From positions 1 to 38,199 of the forward strand of contig JAQUMI010000010.1 of NCBI GenBank assembly GCA_028718225.1: a stretch of 38,199 nucleotides of DNA. The letters are read 5' to 3'. Source of the stretch: Candidatus Omnitrophota bacterium. Its GTDB lineage: Bacteria > Omnitrophota > Gorgyraeia > Gygaellales > Profunditerraquicolaceae. Both the position numbers and the translations under genes were made by a program. Shown piece after piece: positions 17,008 through 25,911 of this stretch (positions within the stretch are counted from its first letter, which is position 1; the number at the start of each line of letters is the position of its first letter). A model generated the notes under the pieces. It saw only the letters and a list, made by a program, of their open reading frames with translations. It had not been told where the DNA came from and did not search any database.

Positions 17008-20000
17008 TCTTGATTGCTCCTTCAAAATTACGGTACTTTTTAATACCCAGGCCCGACTCGTTGCTTTTTTGGAATTGCAAGAGCCTTGCCTGGTACAGTC
17101 TATCGGTATTTTCCACAACTGCCCGCAACCCCGGCTCCTTTAGGTTATCCTGAAAAATTACCTTCGGTAAATTTAAAGCTCCAGCCGCGATAACGCTGCT
17201 TTTACCGTACCAAAACCTGAAAGGCAGAATATCGTAATTACCGGTATATTCGTCAATAAATTTACCCTGGCTGATCTTAGGTATAAGCCAAGAGTTATAA
17301 GCGCTAGACAACATAAGATTTACCTGTTCTATTTCCAGAAAAACTTCCTCATAAGCCTCCAGATCAATTTTCCAGTATATCGAATTACCGCCCTTTAGCT
17401 CTAAATGCCAAAACTGTAAAATCGGAACACTCGGCCAGCTCCCCATAGCCGTTATTCTGTTAGAATCTATGCTTCTGATATTCCAGACCGCCTGGTAGGA
17501 ATCATACCATACGTTACCGCAGCGCACCGAAGTATACATGCCCAGGTCCCGGGTTAGTTCTTTTTCTTTATAGATAATGGCGGTCCGGCCACGGTCAAAA
17601 ACTAACCTTAAATCCTGTTTATTTAATATAATCCTGTCTTTTAACGACTCCTCCAATCCCAGTTTCCTGCCTAGGGCTATATCTGCTTCGAAAAAAATAT
17701 TTTCTCCGGGTAACATTACCTGTTCGTTCCTGGGAATTATCGTAGAAAAACTTAAAGCCAGATATTCGTCCTTAAGCTCTAATCTTTTGGACATATTCAG
17801 CAAAACCTTTTCGGCCTGCGAGGAAACATAAAAACTTAAATCAGGAAGATTACTCTCGGGCTGCCGTGCCAAAACTAGGCTGGAGACCTTATTATTTTTT
17901 AGCCTTATCGGTGCCAAGCCATGGATATAGTCTCTAAGAGAAAACCTCCCCTCTTCGTAAGCGGTTTTCCAGCTCTTATACTCATCGCTAACCTCCAATC
18001 CTAAACCCCGGTAGATTAAGGAACATTCCTTAACGGTTTTTGCCACTATCTTAATTTCCAATAAATCATCGGCATTTAGCATTAACACCCAATCAAAGCT
18101 AAAATAAACCAGCCTCTTATCGGTAATACGCAGCTTCAATTTTCTAGGCGAAATTTTCTCTATCTCCCATTGGGTATCCTTATCAAATGAGTTAAACCAG
18201 AACGTATCTCCGGCAAAGAAGACCGTAGTATAAAGCCCCCGGCCGCTGGTAATCTCCTTATTCTGACGGAAAATTTTTATTTTCTTATTCTCGGTATCGA
18301 CAAAAACTTTCGTATCAGTTGAATATAGCGTCCGCCGTTGCTTTTCTTCCTCAATATACTTATCTATCGGATTATCGCTGCCGGAGAGAGTAAGCTCGGT
18401 AGCAAAAGAATATTCCTGGCCGTTAAGAGAGCGGTCTTCTTTAGAAAAACTTAACTGTATTATACGGCTGCTGGTCCCAGCATCGCTATTCTGGATAACA
18501 CAGGCAAGTCCTTCCCGATTGTCCCAAAAAATAGCCGGCAGGCCCGGGGCCTTCCTTAAACCAAAGAGGCCGGCCTTCGGTTTTTCAAGGGGCAGGTCCT
18601 GCCACTGCTTAAATTCAGCGGGAAAGTCACCCTCTTGATGTCCGCAAAAAAACTTCTGATATTTATTGTTTAAAAATAAGCCAAATTTTACAGGCTCCGG
18701 GTTAAATTGCCGGTTATTGTTAATAATCTTCAAATCCCAGATTAACTTTTTATCCCTGATGCTGAATTTCCAGTTTTCGGAAAAGTCAAAATCTTTCCAG
18801 AATAACCAGATACTCAGCTGCCCTTCTTCCTTGGATACCTGCCATTCGGCAGAAGATGAATCCTGCCAGGCCTTATTAACCAAAAAACAAGTATGTAGGC
18901 CGCTTCCGTTAGTAAGCTCATTTTCACAATAGAAAAGTTTTAAAAACTTCTGCCTTAAATCAGCCTGGATCCGGATATCGTCGGACTCCAATATATACAC
19001 TGTCTCTTTATTTTTTTGGCTTTGCAGTTCTTTTTCAGCCAGAAATTTCTGTTTAAGGCCGGTAAGGTATCTTTCAAATCCGCCGGAGCCGGAGAAAAAC
19101 TTGATATTCAAAGAAATCAAGTCGTTAGCCTTAGCGTAAGGCTGAATCACCCGGGCTTCCTGCTCATAACCGGTATTGAAAAGCTTTAGCTGATTGCCTG
19201 CGTCCTGGTTCATAAAAATAAGCCCGGGTAGCTTATCGCTTATTTTATCCGGGATTAAAGCAGCTATTCCTTTAGGAGACTCCTCTAAACCCAGGTCCTG
19301 CCATTTGGTCTTATAGGCGTAGGCCGGAAATTCACCTTCTTCCTCCAGGGTCATCCATTTTTTAAAATCAGGGTTAAGGATAAAATCTGCATGCAGCTTT
19401 TCTCCTTTTTCCTTTAATTCTATCCGTAAGCTTAAGGCCTCATCTTCTAATTTTATCTTCCAGAGCTGGGCTGGCGACCCATCAACAGCGCTACCCTCGA
19501 TAATAACTTCCTCCGGCGAAGCAGGCTTGGCCTTCCAAGAGAGGCTGTTCGGAGAAAACCATTCATTCAAATGTGAGACGAAGAACGACCCGTAAACCCC
19601 CAAGCCCTTGCTAACAGGATACCCGTTATAATTGATCGCCATCCTTCCGTTATTAAAGACCGCTTTTATTTTGTCCTTTTTTAAAACTGCGATTCCTGAT
19701 TTTACGCCTACAGTCTCAAGGTAATAGGAAATAATCCTCTCGGATGAATCCTCCTGGATTATCCGGCCGTTTTCCAATATAATCGAACGGCCGCATAATT
19801 TACCCACCATACCCAGGTCATGGCTGACTACAATTATGGTCTTGCCGGCCTGCTTTAATTCAAATATTTTATCAATACACTTTTGGCGGGCTTCTTCATC
19901 CCCCACTGCCAGGATATCGTCTATAAGCAGTATATCCGGCTCAACAAATATAGCTAAGGCAAAGGCCAGGCGCGTATACATCCCCTGAGAGTAAAACTTG

Positions 20001-20398
20001 ACCGGGGCATCGATAAATTTACCCAAGCTGGCGAAATCAATGACTTTATCTATCTGCCGGCTTAAAGTTCTATCGTCCAGGCCGTACATCCTGGAATTAA
20101 AGATTAAATTTTGCCTGCCGGTAAATTCTGGGTTAAACCCGGCTCCCAGCTCCATAAGGGTAGATACTTTGCCGCGGATATCCACTTCCCCCTTATCCGG
20201 CGCAAACATCCCGGCAATTATCTTCAATAAAGTCGTTTTACCAGCGCCGTTTTGTCCGATTATCCCCAGAACCTCGCCTTTTTCCAAGCTCAAGTTTATA
20301 TCCTTTAGAGCCCAGACATCTTCCCAGTATACCCGCCTAGCGCGGATAAATTTTATCCGGTACTTCTCCCAGACGTTTTTGAGTTCGATTATCTTCAT
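17000..20398 (-). CDS. Wzt-like ABC transporter ATPase with four tandem C-terminal modules
   Basis: Residues 1-230 are a Wzt/KpsT/TagH-type ATPase: Walker A GQNGAGKTT (48-56), signature YSQGM (136-140), Walker B ILLIDD (156-161) and H-loop VSHD. The position after the Walker B Asp is Asp rather than the usual catalytic Glu. The remaining 900 residues are four copies of a module of about 200 residues (about 243-450, 474-690, 693-920 and 928-1125). Shared features are a Gly-rich GLGVY/GLYT start, W-x-x-S, EWQ-like strands, Y-x-x-W, a GEFP/GDFP turn, LP-x-x-x-F and a final QNxD. Wzt proteins normally end in one glycan-binding beta-sandwich, so a polysaccharide-binding role is inferred. The ATG overlaps the permease stop (ATGA), so the two form one exporter. 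A total of 1,132 residues is far above the usual 250-430. Confidence 0.88.
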   Translation of the reverse strand: MKIIELKNVWEKYRIKFIRARRVYWEDVWALKDINLSLEKGEVLGIIGQNGAGKTTLLKIIAGMFAPDKGEVDIRGKVSTLMELGAGFNPEFTGRQNLIFNSRMYGLDDRTLSRQIDKVIDFASLGKFIDAPVKFYSQGMYTRLAFALAIFVEPDILLIDDILAVGDEEARQKCIDKIFELKQAGKTIIVVSHDLGMVGKLCGRSIILENGRIIQEDSSERIISYYLETVGVKSGIAVLKKDKIKAVFNNGRMAINYNGYPVSKGLGVYGSFFVSHLNEWFSPNSLSWKAKPASPEEVIIEGSAVDGSPAQLWKIKLEDEALSLRIELKEKGEKLHADFILNPDFKKWMTLEEEGEFPAYAYKTKWQDLGLEESPKGIAALIPDKISDKLPGLIFMNQDAGNQLKLFNTGYEQEARVIQPYAKANDLISLNIKFFSGSGGFERYLTGLKQKFLAEKELQSQKNKETVYILESDDIRIQADLRQKFLKLFYCENELTNGSGLHTCFLVNKAWQDSSSAEWQVSKEEGQLSIWLFWKDFDFSENWKFSIRDKKLIWDLKIINNNRQFNPEPVKFGLFLNNKYQKFFCGHQEGDFPAEFKQWQDLPLEKPKAGLFGLRKAPGLPAIFWDNREGLACVIQNSDAGTSSRIIQLSFSKEDRSLNGQEYSFATELTLSGSDNPIDKYIEEEKQRRTLYSTDTKVFVDTENKKIKIFRQNKEITSGRGLYTTVFFAGDTFWFNSFDKDTQWEIEKISPRKLKLRITDKRLVYFSFDWVLMLNADDLLEIKIVAKTVKECSLIYRGLGLEVSDEYKSWKTAYEEGRFSLRDYIHGLAPIRLKNNKVSSLVLARQPESNLPDLSFYVSSQAEKVLLNMSKRLELKDEYLALSFSTIIPRNEQVMLPGENIFFEADIALGRKLGLEESLKDRIILNKQDLRLVFDRGRTAIIYKEKELTRDLGMYTSVRCGNVWYDSYQAVWNIRSIDSNRITAMGSWPSVPILQFWHLELKGGNSIYWKIDLEAYEEVFLEIEQVNLMLSSAYNSWLIPKISQGKFIDEYTGNYDILPFRFWYGKSSVIAAGALNLPKVIFQDNLKEPGLRAVVENTDRLYQARLLQFQKSNESGLGIKKYRNFEGAIKIG
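17024..19672 (-). repeat. Four tandem protein-level repeats within the ABC ATPase
   Basis: The four copies occupy approximately 19672-19049, 18979-18329, 18322-17639 and 17617-17024. They are diverged at the DNA level and recognisable only as protein: a Gly-Leu-x-x-Tyr start, a Trp followed by Asp-Ser or Asn-Ser, the Tyr-x-x-Trp turn, an acidic Gly-x-Phe turn and a terminal Asn-x-Asp. The fourth copy and the module at 16857-16249 in the next gene share the strongest stretch, an (L)FWxLxxxxxxxIxW pattern followed by Y-x-S-W. Boundaries are approximate, made by eye. Confidence 0.75.
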
Positions 20399-21174
20399 AT
20401 ATTCTTAGACAAAATTGACTGCTTCCTGGCAAAATACAGATAACCTAGAAAAAGAGAAAAACCTGAAATCAAGAATGCCAGGCTTACCTCTCTAAGGCTG
20501 GGACAGATACCGTAAAAAAGCAGTTTTTGGTACAAAATAATATAGTGAGTCATCGGGTTCAACAGGCAAACCCAGCGAAAAGGAAACCCTACCATCTCTA
20601 AAGGATAAAATACCGGAGTCACCCAGAACCAGATCATAAAGACAGTAGTCAAAAAATGCGCTACATCCCTTATGAAAACGTTGACGCTGGCCAATAACAG
20701 CGCTAATCCAAAAACAAAGACAAAGTGAAGAATAACTACCAGGGGGATAAGAAACGGTAAAAACCCGATCTTAGAATTTAGAAAAATAATTAAAGGCAGG
20801 AATAAGGCTAAACTTATGATGAAATTAATTAAATTCGCCAAAACGAAAGCTAACGGGATAAATTCCCGGGGGAATATTCCCTGTTTTAATATAGGAGCAC
20901 TTACGATGAACGAATTCGTCGCCTGCTCCAGGGAATTCACCAGGAAAAACCAGGGCAGGATCCCCGAAAGCGCAAATATGGTATAACCCGGCATATCTAT
21001 CTTAAAAACCAGCTGAAATACAAAATTAATGCTGGCGGCTAATACTAAAGGAGGAATTATCGTCCACCATATACCCAGGTAAGAACCGGCATACCGGGCT
21101 CTCCATTGCGCCACGCTCATATCCCAGAGGGTGCGCCGGCATAAAAAAAGCCGGTTTATTTTTTGCTTAAACAC
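20395..21174 (-). CDS. ABC-2 type polysaccharide export permease (Wzm/KpsM-like)
   Basis: This 259-residue protein has six predicted membrane helices and the Wzm/TagG family opening: RRTLWDMSVAQWRARYAGSYLGIWWTIIPP, split over the amphipathic interface helix and first membrane helix. ALSGILPWFF and WVTPVFYPLEMV are further conserved segments. With the ATPase at 17000 it would export a lipid-linked glycan across the inner membrane. The start is GTG at 21174 with AAGGAGG seven bases upstream, overlapping the 3' end of the flavoprotein gene by 19 bases. The stop overlaps the ATPase start. The pair is transcribed with the glycosyltransferases that presumably make its cargo. Confidence 0.92.
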   Translation of the reverse strand: MFKQKINRLFLCRRTLWDMSVAQWRARYAGSYLGIWWTIIPPLVLAASINFVFQLVFKIDMPGYTIFALSGILPWFFLVNSLEQATNSFIVSAPILKQGIFPREFIPLAFVLANLINFIISLALFLPLIIFLNSKIGFLPFLIPLVVILHFVFVFGLALLLASVNVFIRDVAHFLTTVFMIWFWVTPVFYPLEMVGFPFRWVCLLNPMTHYIILYQKLLFYGICPSLREVSLAFLISGFSLFLGYLYFARKQSILSKNI

Positions 21175-22463
21175 CCGTAAACCTCCTTAGCTGCGGCCCT
21201 GGCCTCCAAGATAACGCCTTGCATGGATAAATAACGCCAGGAACCGTAACGGCCGCAGGAAAAAATATTTTTTTGCCTCAGGAATTGCAAGATATTCGAC
21301 CTGGCCAAAGCATAATTATGGTCGTAAATAGGATAGGCATACTTGATCCGGTTAATATCCTGGATACAAATTTTAGCGTTGTTTAATATGCCTGTCTTAC
21401 GCAGGGCGTCTTTGGCCCTGGAAATCATTTTGCCGTTAATCTCCTTATCTTGAGGGTAAGATACCTCGATATATAGTGAACCTTTAGACTGCGGGGCAAG
21501 ATAAGCAGAAAAATTATGGAAGAATCCAACCCGAAAAAAAGGAATTTTCTTTTCCGGGAAATAAACCCAATGCTTTAGTTTGTCGGATTTACGGTCTATC
21601 CCCAGATTAAGGTTGAATACGGAATTCCACCTTAACCGGGAAAATGAATTTGATATTCTCCCGGGCAACGCTCGGGTAAGCGCGGGAATTTCCGGTAGGG
21701 GAATAGTTGAAATCAAATAATCAAATTTTTCTTTTTCGGACCCAGAAAAAGTTATTTCTTTTCTAGCCAGATCTATTCCGGTTACCTTGCAACCGGTGTA
21801 GATGTTTTTAACGCTGCTGGCTAAGGCGTTAGAGAGGCTGGCGATTCCGCCTTTCTTAGGGTACCAGAACTTGACATTATAACCAAATCTATCCTTACTA
21901 GCTTTAACTGCACCCGCCAGCATCTGGCTTAAAGAAGGTACCGGAATAAAACCATCCAGCCACTCGCAGGTCATTTCCTGCAGGGGAATAGTCCAGAACT
22001 TAGTATTATAGGGGATTAAAAAATTCTTGGCTATGCCTTGGCCGAAGTTCCCTTCTATCCAGCCTAAAAAATTATTTTTTTGCTTCCTAGGACTGGTTCC
22101 GGCGGCGCGGATTAATCCGGATAGACATTCCTGTTTTACTTTTTTCGGTAGCTTATAGAGATTGGCCTGAAAAGGATAAGGTATATATCTGCCGTGAGTA
22201 TAAATCCAGGCGCTGCGCTGATGCTCCGCCAGGTTGCTCCCTAAAAGAGATTTTATTAAATCAAAGGCGTAACGATTATTAAAATGCAGAAGATGCCCGG
22301 AGTAATCAAAGCAAAAACCGTGGATATTCCTGGAGCGGCATAACCCGCCAACTTCGCCTTCTTTTTCAAATAACCGGCATTCTACCCCCATCCGGTTAAG
22401 GTGCCAGGCAATGCTCAGCCCGCTTAATCCCGCGCCCAGGATCAATATCCTGCTTTTAATCAT
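21156..22463 (-). CDS. FAD-dependent UDP-galactopyranose mutase-like / amine oxidase-fold protein
   Basis: This 435-residue protein begins with the dinucleotide-binding motif LILGAGLSGLSIAWHL and continues with EKEGEVGGLCRS, the GG-doublet motif of the protoporphyrinogen oxidase/UDP-galactopyranose mutase group. A C-terminal FSCGRYGSWRYLSMQG segment fits the flavin-proximal end of the fold. In glycan loci such proteins commonly isomerise UDP-galactopyranose to the furanose form or act as related sugar mutases or oxidoreductases. True Glf proteins are about 370 residues, so the exact reaction is uncertain. It is the first gene behind the strong promoter at 22532-22560 and overlaps the permease gene by 19 bases. 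Confidence 0.78.
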   Translation of the reverse strand: MIKSRILILGAGLSGLSIAWHLNRMGVECRLFEKEGEVGGLCRSRNIHGFCFDYSGHLLHFNNRYAFDLIKSLLGSNLAEHQRSAWIYTHGRYIPYPFQANLYKLPKKVKQECLSGLIRAAGTSPRKQKNNFLGWIEGNFGQGIAKNFLIPYNTKFWTIPLQEMTCEWLDGFIPVPSLSQMLAGAVKASKDRFGYNVKFWYPKKGGIASLSNALASSVKNIYTGCKVTGIDLARKEITFSGSEKEKFDYLISTIPLPEIPALTRALPGRISNSFSRLRWNSVFNLNLGIDRKSDKLKHWVYFPEKKIPFFRVGFFHNFSAYLAPQSKGSLYIEVSYPQDKEINGKMISRAKDALRKTGILNNAKICIQDINRIKYAYPIYDHNYALARSNILQFLRQKNIFSCGRYGSWRYLSMQGVILEARAAAKEVYGCLSKK

Positions 22464-22531
22464 CTGTAAAATACCTGATTCATTTGATTGTTTAAAAAAT
22501 GAAAAAATTAAGGAATGGTTTTTTCTAACCT

Positions 22532-22560
22532 ATTATACCGCTGAAAGTTAAATTCGTAAA
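22532..22560 (-). promoter_or_regulatory. Sigma70-type promoter for the flavoprotein-exporter unit
   Basis: On the minus strand, a TTTACG -35 element (22560-22555), a 17-base spacer and a perfect TATAAT -10 (22537-22532) lie in the 117-base gap upstream of the gene starting at 22463. Transcription would start near 22525, leaving a leader of about 60 bases. No hairpin terminator is visible after the upstream gene, so this is probably an internal promoter added to read-through. Confidence 0.65.
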
Positions 22561-22580
22561 ATAATACTTTTTAGATCCGG

Positions 22581-24158
22581 CTAACCGCGCCTTTGCCGGA
22601 AAAACAGGTAAACCTCTAAATTCTTGAAATTATGCTTTTGGGCCCTGCCATACAAATTTTGCAGCACCGCAATAACTGCCGGCTTAGGGTCAAATGAATC
22701 TTGGACCACCCAAAGCCTATTGGGAAGGCTGGGATAAGCAAAAATATCCGCTGAATCCGGGTCCGACCGGGCATCTTTATAGGAAATAAACACCAACTTG
22801 TCCTTACTATCCAGCCAGAATAGTTTTCCCTCCTCTGCCTCCCTGATGAATTCTTGCTTATCTTGCAATTGGTCTTGATTGATGGCTTTAGGGATATAAA
22901 ATTTAAACGGCGGGATAGTCAACCAGGAAGTAAAGAATACTTTATCGTTTTTAAGGAACCGGTCCGAAATAAACCTTATCGTACCGGCAATATCGGTATC
23001 TTTGGAAAATACCCCGGTATGCTGAAAATGGCTCCCCGGTAATATTGCCTGATAATGATTCTTAAGGCTAAAAACCGTAGCCACTGATATTATCGCTAAT
23101 AAGAAATACCGCAGGCTTTTTTTCAAATTGTATAACCCCGCGGCAACGCCCAATAAATAGACCGGATAGACTGCTAAAAAATACCTGTAGAGGTAGCAGG
23201 ATTTTACGAATTTCGAGGCTAAAAAAATAAGCGCGACCGGTAAAAACACGATTACTATCTTGAAGGTAAATGCTACTTTAGATTTATCCTTAAAGCAGCC
23301 TATTGCGAATAAGGAAAAAAAGATAAAGGTGAAAATTGACCCCAGAAGAGAATAGAAATCGATATTATAACCCAGGCTAAAATTTTTCAAAGTGAACAAA
23401 ATATTGCTGAAATTGACCTGCTGGCCCCAAACCGGGAGATCAGTAAGCTCAATAGGCACTGGCCTGCTGAGATTAGATAATAAAGCCGGATGGAAGAATA
23501 AGATTAAACCAATACCCAGAGAAAAAACAATCAGGTGCGTAATTATTAATTTAGGTAAGAAATTATGCTGCCGGCGGCGGTTAAGCGCCAAAAATACGAA
23601 CTGGGACAAAATTACGGTCAATATCGTATAATTAAAAGCTAGGCTTAAAAAGTTGATTAAAACATAACTAATCCAATAAACGGTTTTTTCTCTTTTAATA
23701 ATCTTAAGCGAGATATAAAAAGACAGCAGGCTAAGAAAAGATACCGCGGCATACGACCTTAATTCCTGGGAATAATATATATGGAAAGGAGAAATTACCA
23801 AAAGAAAAAGGCTGACTCGGGCAATGCCCAGCCCATAAAGAAGGCTGCCCAACCTATAGAGCATATACAACCCCAGAAGCGCAAAAATTACCGAAGATAA
23901 CCTGAGGCAGAATTCCGAATCTCCGGATATCTTTTCCCAATAATAAATAAAAAACCGGTTATAGGAGTAGAGATAATCATTTTTCTCTAAACCCGGGGAT
24001 CGCTGGAAGATTTTATTAAGGTTAAATGCGCAAGGAATATTACGTTCGACAGAGGCGGCAGTGACTTCGTCTAACCAGAGAGGATATTTATCCAGGCTGT
24101 ATAATCTTAAACCCAAACCGAACAATATCAAAAAAATAAATATTAAATTTTTTTTCAT
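22581..24158 (-). CDS. GT-C family membrane glycosyltransferase
   Basis: This 525-residue polytopic membrane protein has about ten hydrophobic helices and the GT39/PMT-like motif YPLWLDEVTAAS in the first outer loop, where the Asp-Glu pair is the expected catalytic site. A segment around residue 125-135 (ISPFHIYYSQELRSY) matches the second GT-C motif of the family. A soluble C-terminal domain of about 120 residues follows. The enzyme would transfer a sugar from a polyprenyl-phosphate donor outside the membrane. The ATG overlaps the stop of the SGNH-TPR gene (ATGA), and the gene ends 117 bases before the promoter-preceded flavoprotein gene. Confidence 0.82.
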   Translation of the reverse strand: MKKNLIFIFLILFGLGLRLYSLDKYPLWLDEVTAASVERNIPCAFNLNKIFQRSPGLEKNDYLYSYNRFFIYYWEKISGDSEFCLRLSSVIFALLGLYMLYRLGSLLYGLGIARVSLFLLVISPFHIYYSQELRSYAAVSFLSLLSFYISLKIIKREKTVYWISYVLINFLSLAFNYTILTVILSQFVFLALNRRRQHNFLPKLIITHLIVFSLGIGLILFFHPALLSNLSRPVPIELTDLPVWGQQVNFSNILFTLKNFSLGYNIDFYSLLGSIFTFIFFSLFAIGCFKDKSKVAFTFKIVIVFLPVALIFLASKFVKSCYLYRYFLAVYPVYLLGVAAGLYNLKKSLRYFLLAIISVATVFSLKNHYQAILPGSHFQHTGVFSKDTDIAGTIRFISDRFLKNDKVFFTSWLTIPPFKFYIPKAINQDQLQDKQEFIREAEEGKLFWLDSKDKLVFISYKDARSDPDSADIFAYPSLPNRLWVVQDSFDPKPAVIAVLQNLYGRAQKHNFKNLEVYLFFRQRRG

Positions 24159-25900
24159 TTTTTAAAATACTCTTTTATAATAACATTCGCTATATTTTCG
24201 GCTAAAAGTTCGTTGCCTCTAACCGTACAATGCCCGAAATCACCGGCAAACATATCTATAAAATAATCTCTATAGTCCCTTCTAGCTATTGCTTCTTTAA
24301 ATATTTTTTCATTATCTATAAATATAATACCGTTCTGCTCAATGAATATTTTTTTTAGGGGCTCTATATTACGCATAGGATATTGCATGCAAATAAGCCT
24401 TATCCCTCTCTTATCTAATATTTTCTTGAGTTTACGGTAGCTAGTAACTGCTACCGGGCTATACTCATTTAATGCTAACCTGGATACTTTCTTGCTATAT
24501 TCCTCCGCAAGCTCCTTTTCATCCATCTCCTTATATAAGCTCTCGAGAGCCCTATAGGCAATATCATTTTCAGGGTCTAATTTTATGGCTTGCCTGAATA
24601 GCTCTTCAGCCTCAAAAAATCTACTCTGTTTCTGGTAGAGCAATCCTAACCTGATATAAGCTCCTTCATGGCCCGGTTTTACTTCTATGGCTTTCTTGAA
24701 TACCTGCTCAGACTCAAGCAATCTTTGCCGGTCACGGGATAAAAAAAGCCCTAATTTAGTATAAGCCCAGGTGTCTTGCTTAGGGGCTAATGCTACGGCT
24801 TTCCTAAATAGCCCTTCAGCAATTTCGAAAGACTTACGTTCAAAGTAAATTTCTCCCAACAGGATGTAGGCCCAATCGTTCTTGGGGTTTAGCTCAATGG
24901 CTTTCTTAATTAATTCTCCGGCTTCAGAGAATTTACCCACCTTCCTATAAATCCACCCTAATCCAAAATAGGCCCAATCGTTCTTGGGGTCTAGCTCAAT
25001 GGCTTTCCTGAATAGTCCTACGGCTTCATCTAGCCTGCCATTGGATTGATAGATAAATCCTAATATAGAATAAACTTTATCATCCCTGGGGTTTAATTCT
25101 AAAATTTCCCTCAAGGATACTTCAATATCAAAAGATTCACCTATTTCCCGGTAAACCTTAGTGTATAATTTTTCGTTTTCAGGGTTTAGCTCAATGACTT
25201 TCCTGAATAATCTTTCAGCTTCGTGATATTTATTTTCTGATTTATAAATACAGCCTAATCCAAAATAGGCCCAATCGTTCTTGGGGTTTAGCTCAATGGC
25301 TTTCCTGAATAGCCACTTATACTTATTGGATTGTTCTTCGTTTATAATCTTTGCTGCCTCCGGCTTCAGGCTATCTTCATCTACCTGATAATAACCCTCC
25401 TTTTTGATTTTTTTTAAGACGCGCGCATACATAAGCCTTATAAATCTATATAAACTGCTATAGCGGAACAACCAGGTACCAGACTCAGGTATATCTTTAT
25501 AATACAATATATACCTATCATTATAGCCCATCATTGCAATAACTATATCCGGATGGTATTTATCCAGGTTTTCTTCTAAGGTTAAGAGCAAGGCTGAAGA
25601 ATCAGCCGCCGTAACCCCTTTATCTATAACACTAAAGCTTATTCCCATATTGCGATTGTTTAAAACTTTTTCCAGGATATGCGGATACTGCCCTGCGGTA
25701 GTAGACTCGCCCAAACACATTATCCTGCATGAGCCGTTCTTTTTTGCGGAAGCTATGTTTTTTTGTTCCCGTAAAAAAGAAATTATAAACCCGCCCGCGC
25801 GGATTGCCGATTCCAGAATAATCAGCGAAAAAAATATACCGCAGATTATAACGATTATCTTTTGCAGAAGAGAGGTTTTGGATCTAAAAGGACTACCCAT
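24155..25900 (-). CDS. Membrane-anchored SGNH hydrolase with TPR array inserted
   Basis: This 581-residue protein has an N-terminal membrane anchor (about 12-34). The SGNH block I is CLGESTTAG with Ser66 as nucleophile, and block III is GYND (Asn127). About seven tetratricopeptide repeats (about 195-475) interrupt the fold, and block V returns at the C-terminus as D-F-G-H (Asp554, His557). SGNH domains in surface-glycan loci typically add or remove O-acyl groups, and TPRs bind protein partners. Insertion of the repeats between catalytic blocks is unusual but leaves the triad complete. Two TPR units are almost identical at DNA level (see repeat entries). The start lies 11 bases after the carbamoyltransferase gene, and the end overlaps the GT-C gene. 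Confidence 0.8.
   Translation of the reverse strand: MGSPFRSKTSLLQKIIVIICGIFFSLIILESAIRAGGFIISFLREQKNIASAKKNGSCRIMCLGESTTAGQYPHILEKVLNNRNMGISFSVIDKGVTAADSSALLLTLEENLDKYHPDIVIAMMGYNDRYILYYKDIPESGTWLFRYSSLYRFIRLMYARVLKKIKKEGYYQVDEDSLKPEAAKIINEEQSNKYKWLFRKAIELNPKNDWAYFGLGCIYKSENKYHEAERLFRKVIELNPENEKLYTKVYREIGESFDIEVSLREILELNPRDDKVYSILGFIYQSNGRLDEAVGLFRKAIELDPKNDWAYFGLGWIYRKVGKFSEAGELIKKAIELNPKNDWAYILLGEIYFERKSFEIAEGLFRKAVALAPKQDTWAYTKLGLFLSRDRQRLLESEQVFKKAIEVKPGHEGAYIRLGLLYQKQSRFFEAEELFRQAIKLDPENDIAYRALESLYKEMDEKELAEEYSKKVSRLALNEYSPVAVTSYRKLKKILDKRGIRLICMQYPMRNIEPLKKIFIEQNGIIFIDNEKIFKEAIARRDYRDYFIDMFAGDFGHCTVRGNELLAENIANVIIKEYFKK
24957..25015 (-). repeat. 59-bp direct repeat, TPR-coding copy 1
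   Basis: This copy matches 25254-25312 at 58 of 59 positions by eye, differing by one C/T. A shorter third copy begins near 24867. Each encodes the core of a TPR unit (RKAIELxPKNDWAYFGLG). DNA identity this high between neighbouring repeats points to recent duplication or gene conversion inside the gene, or to assembly collapse. Confidence 0.85.
25254..25312 (-). repeat. 59-bp direct repeat, TPR-coding copy 2
   Basis: Second near-identical copy of the unit at 24957-25015, 297 bases away and in the same reading frame. The spacing is a multiple of three, so unequal recombination between copies would add or remove whole TPR units without a frameshift. Confidence 0.85.
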
Positions 25901-25911
25901 CTGAATAGTTC

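Noticed and set aside
13555-17118. Longer form of the radical SAM fusion
   Set aside because: It would overlap the ATPase gene by 119 bases; the TTG at 17007 has a good ribosome binding site and normal spacing.
19998-20408. Plus-strand open frame of 136 codons
   Set aside because: It is antisense to the well-supported ATPase domain of the exporter, has no family likeness and no ribosome binding site in a sensible place.
24867-25312. Short repeats considered as a CRISPR array or transposon remnant
   Set aside because: The repeats are in frame, encode TPR units and have coding sequence of the same protein between them.
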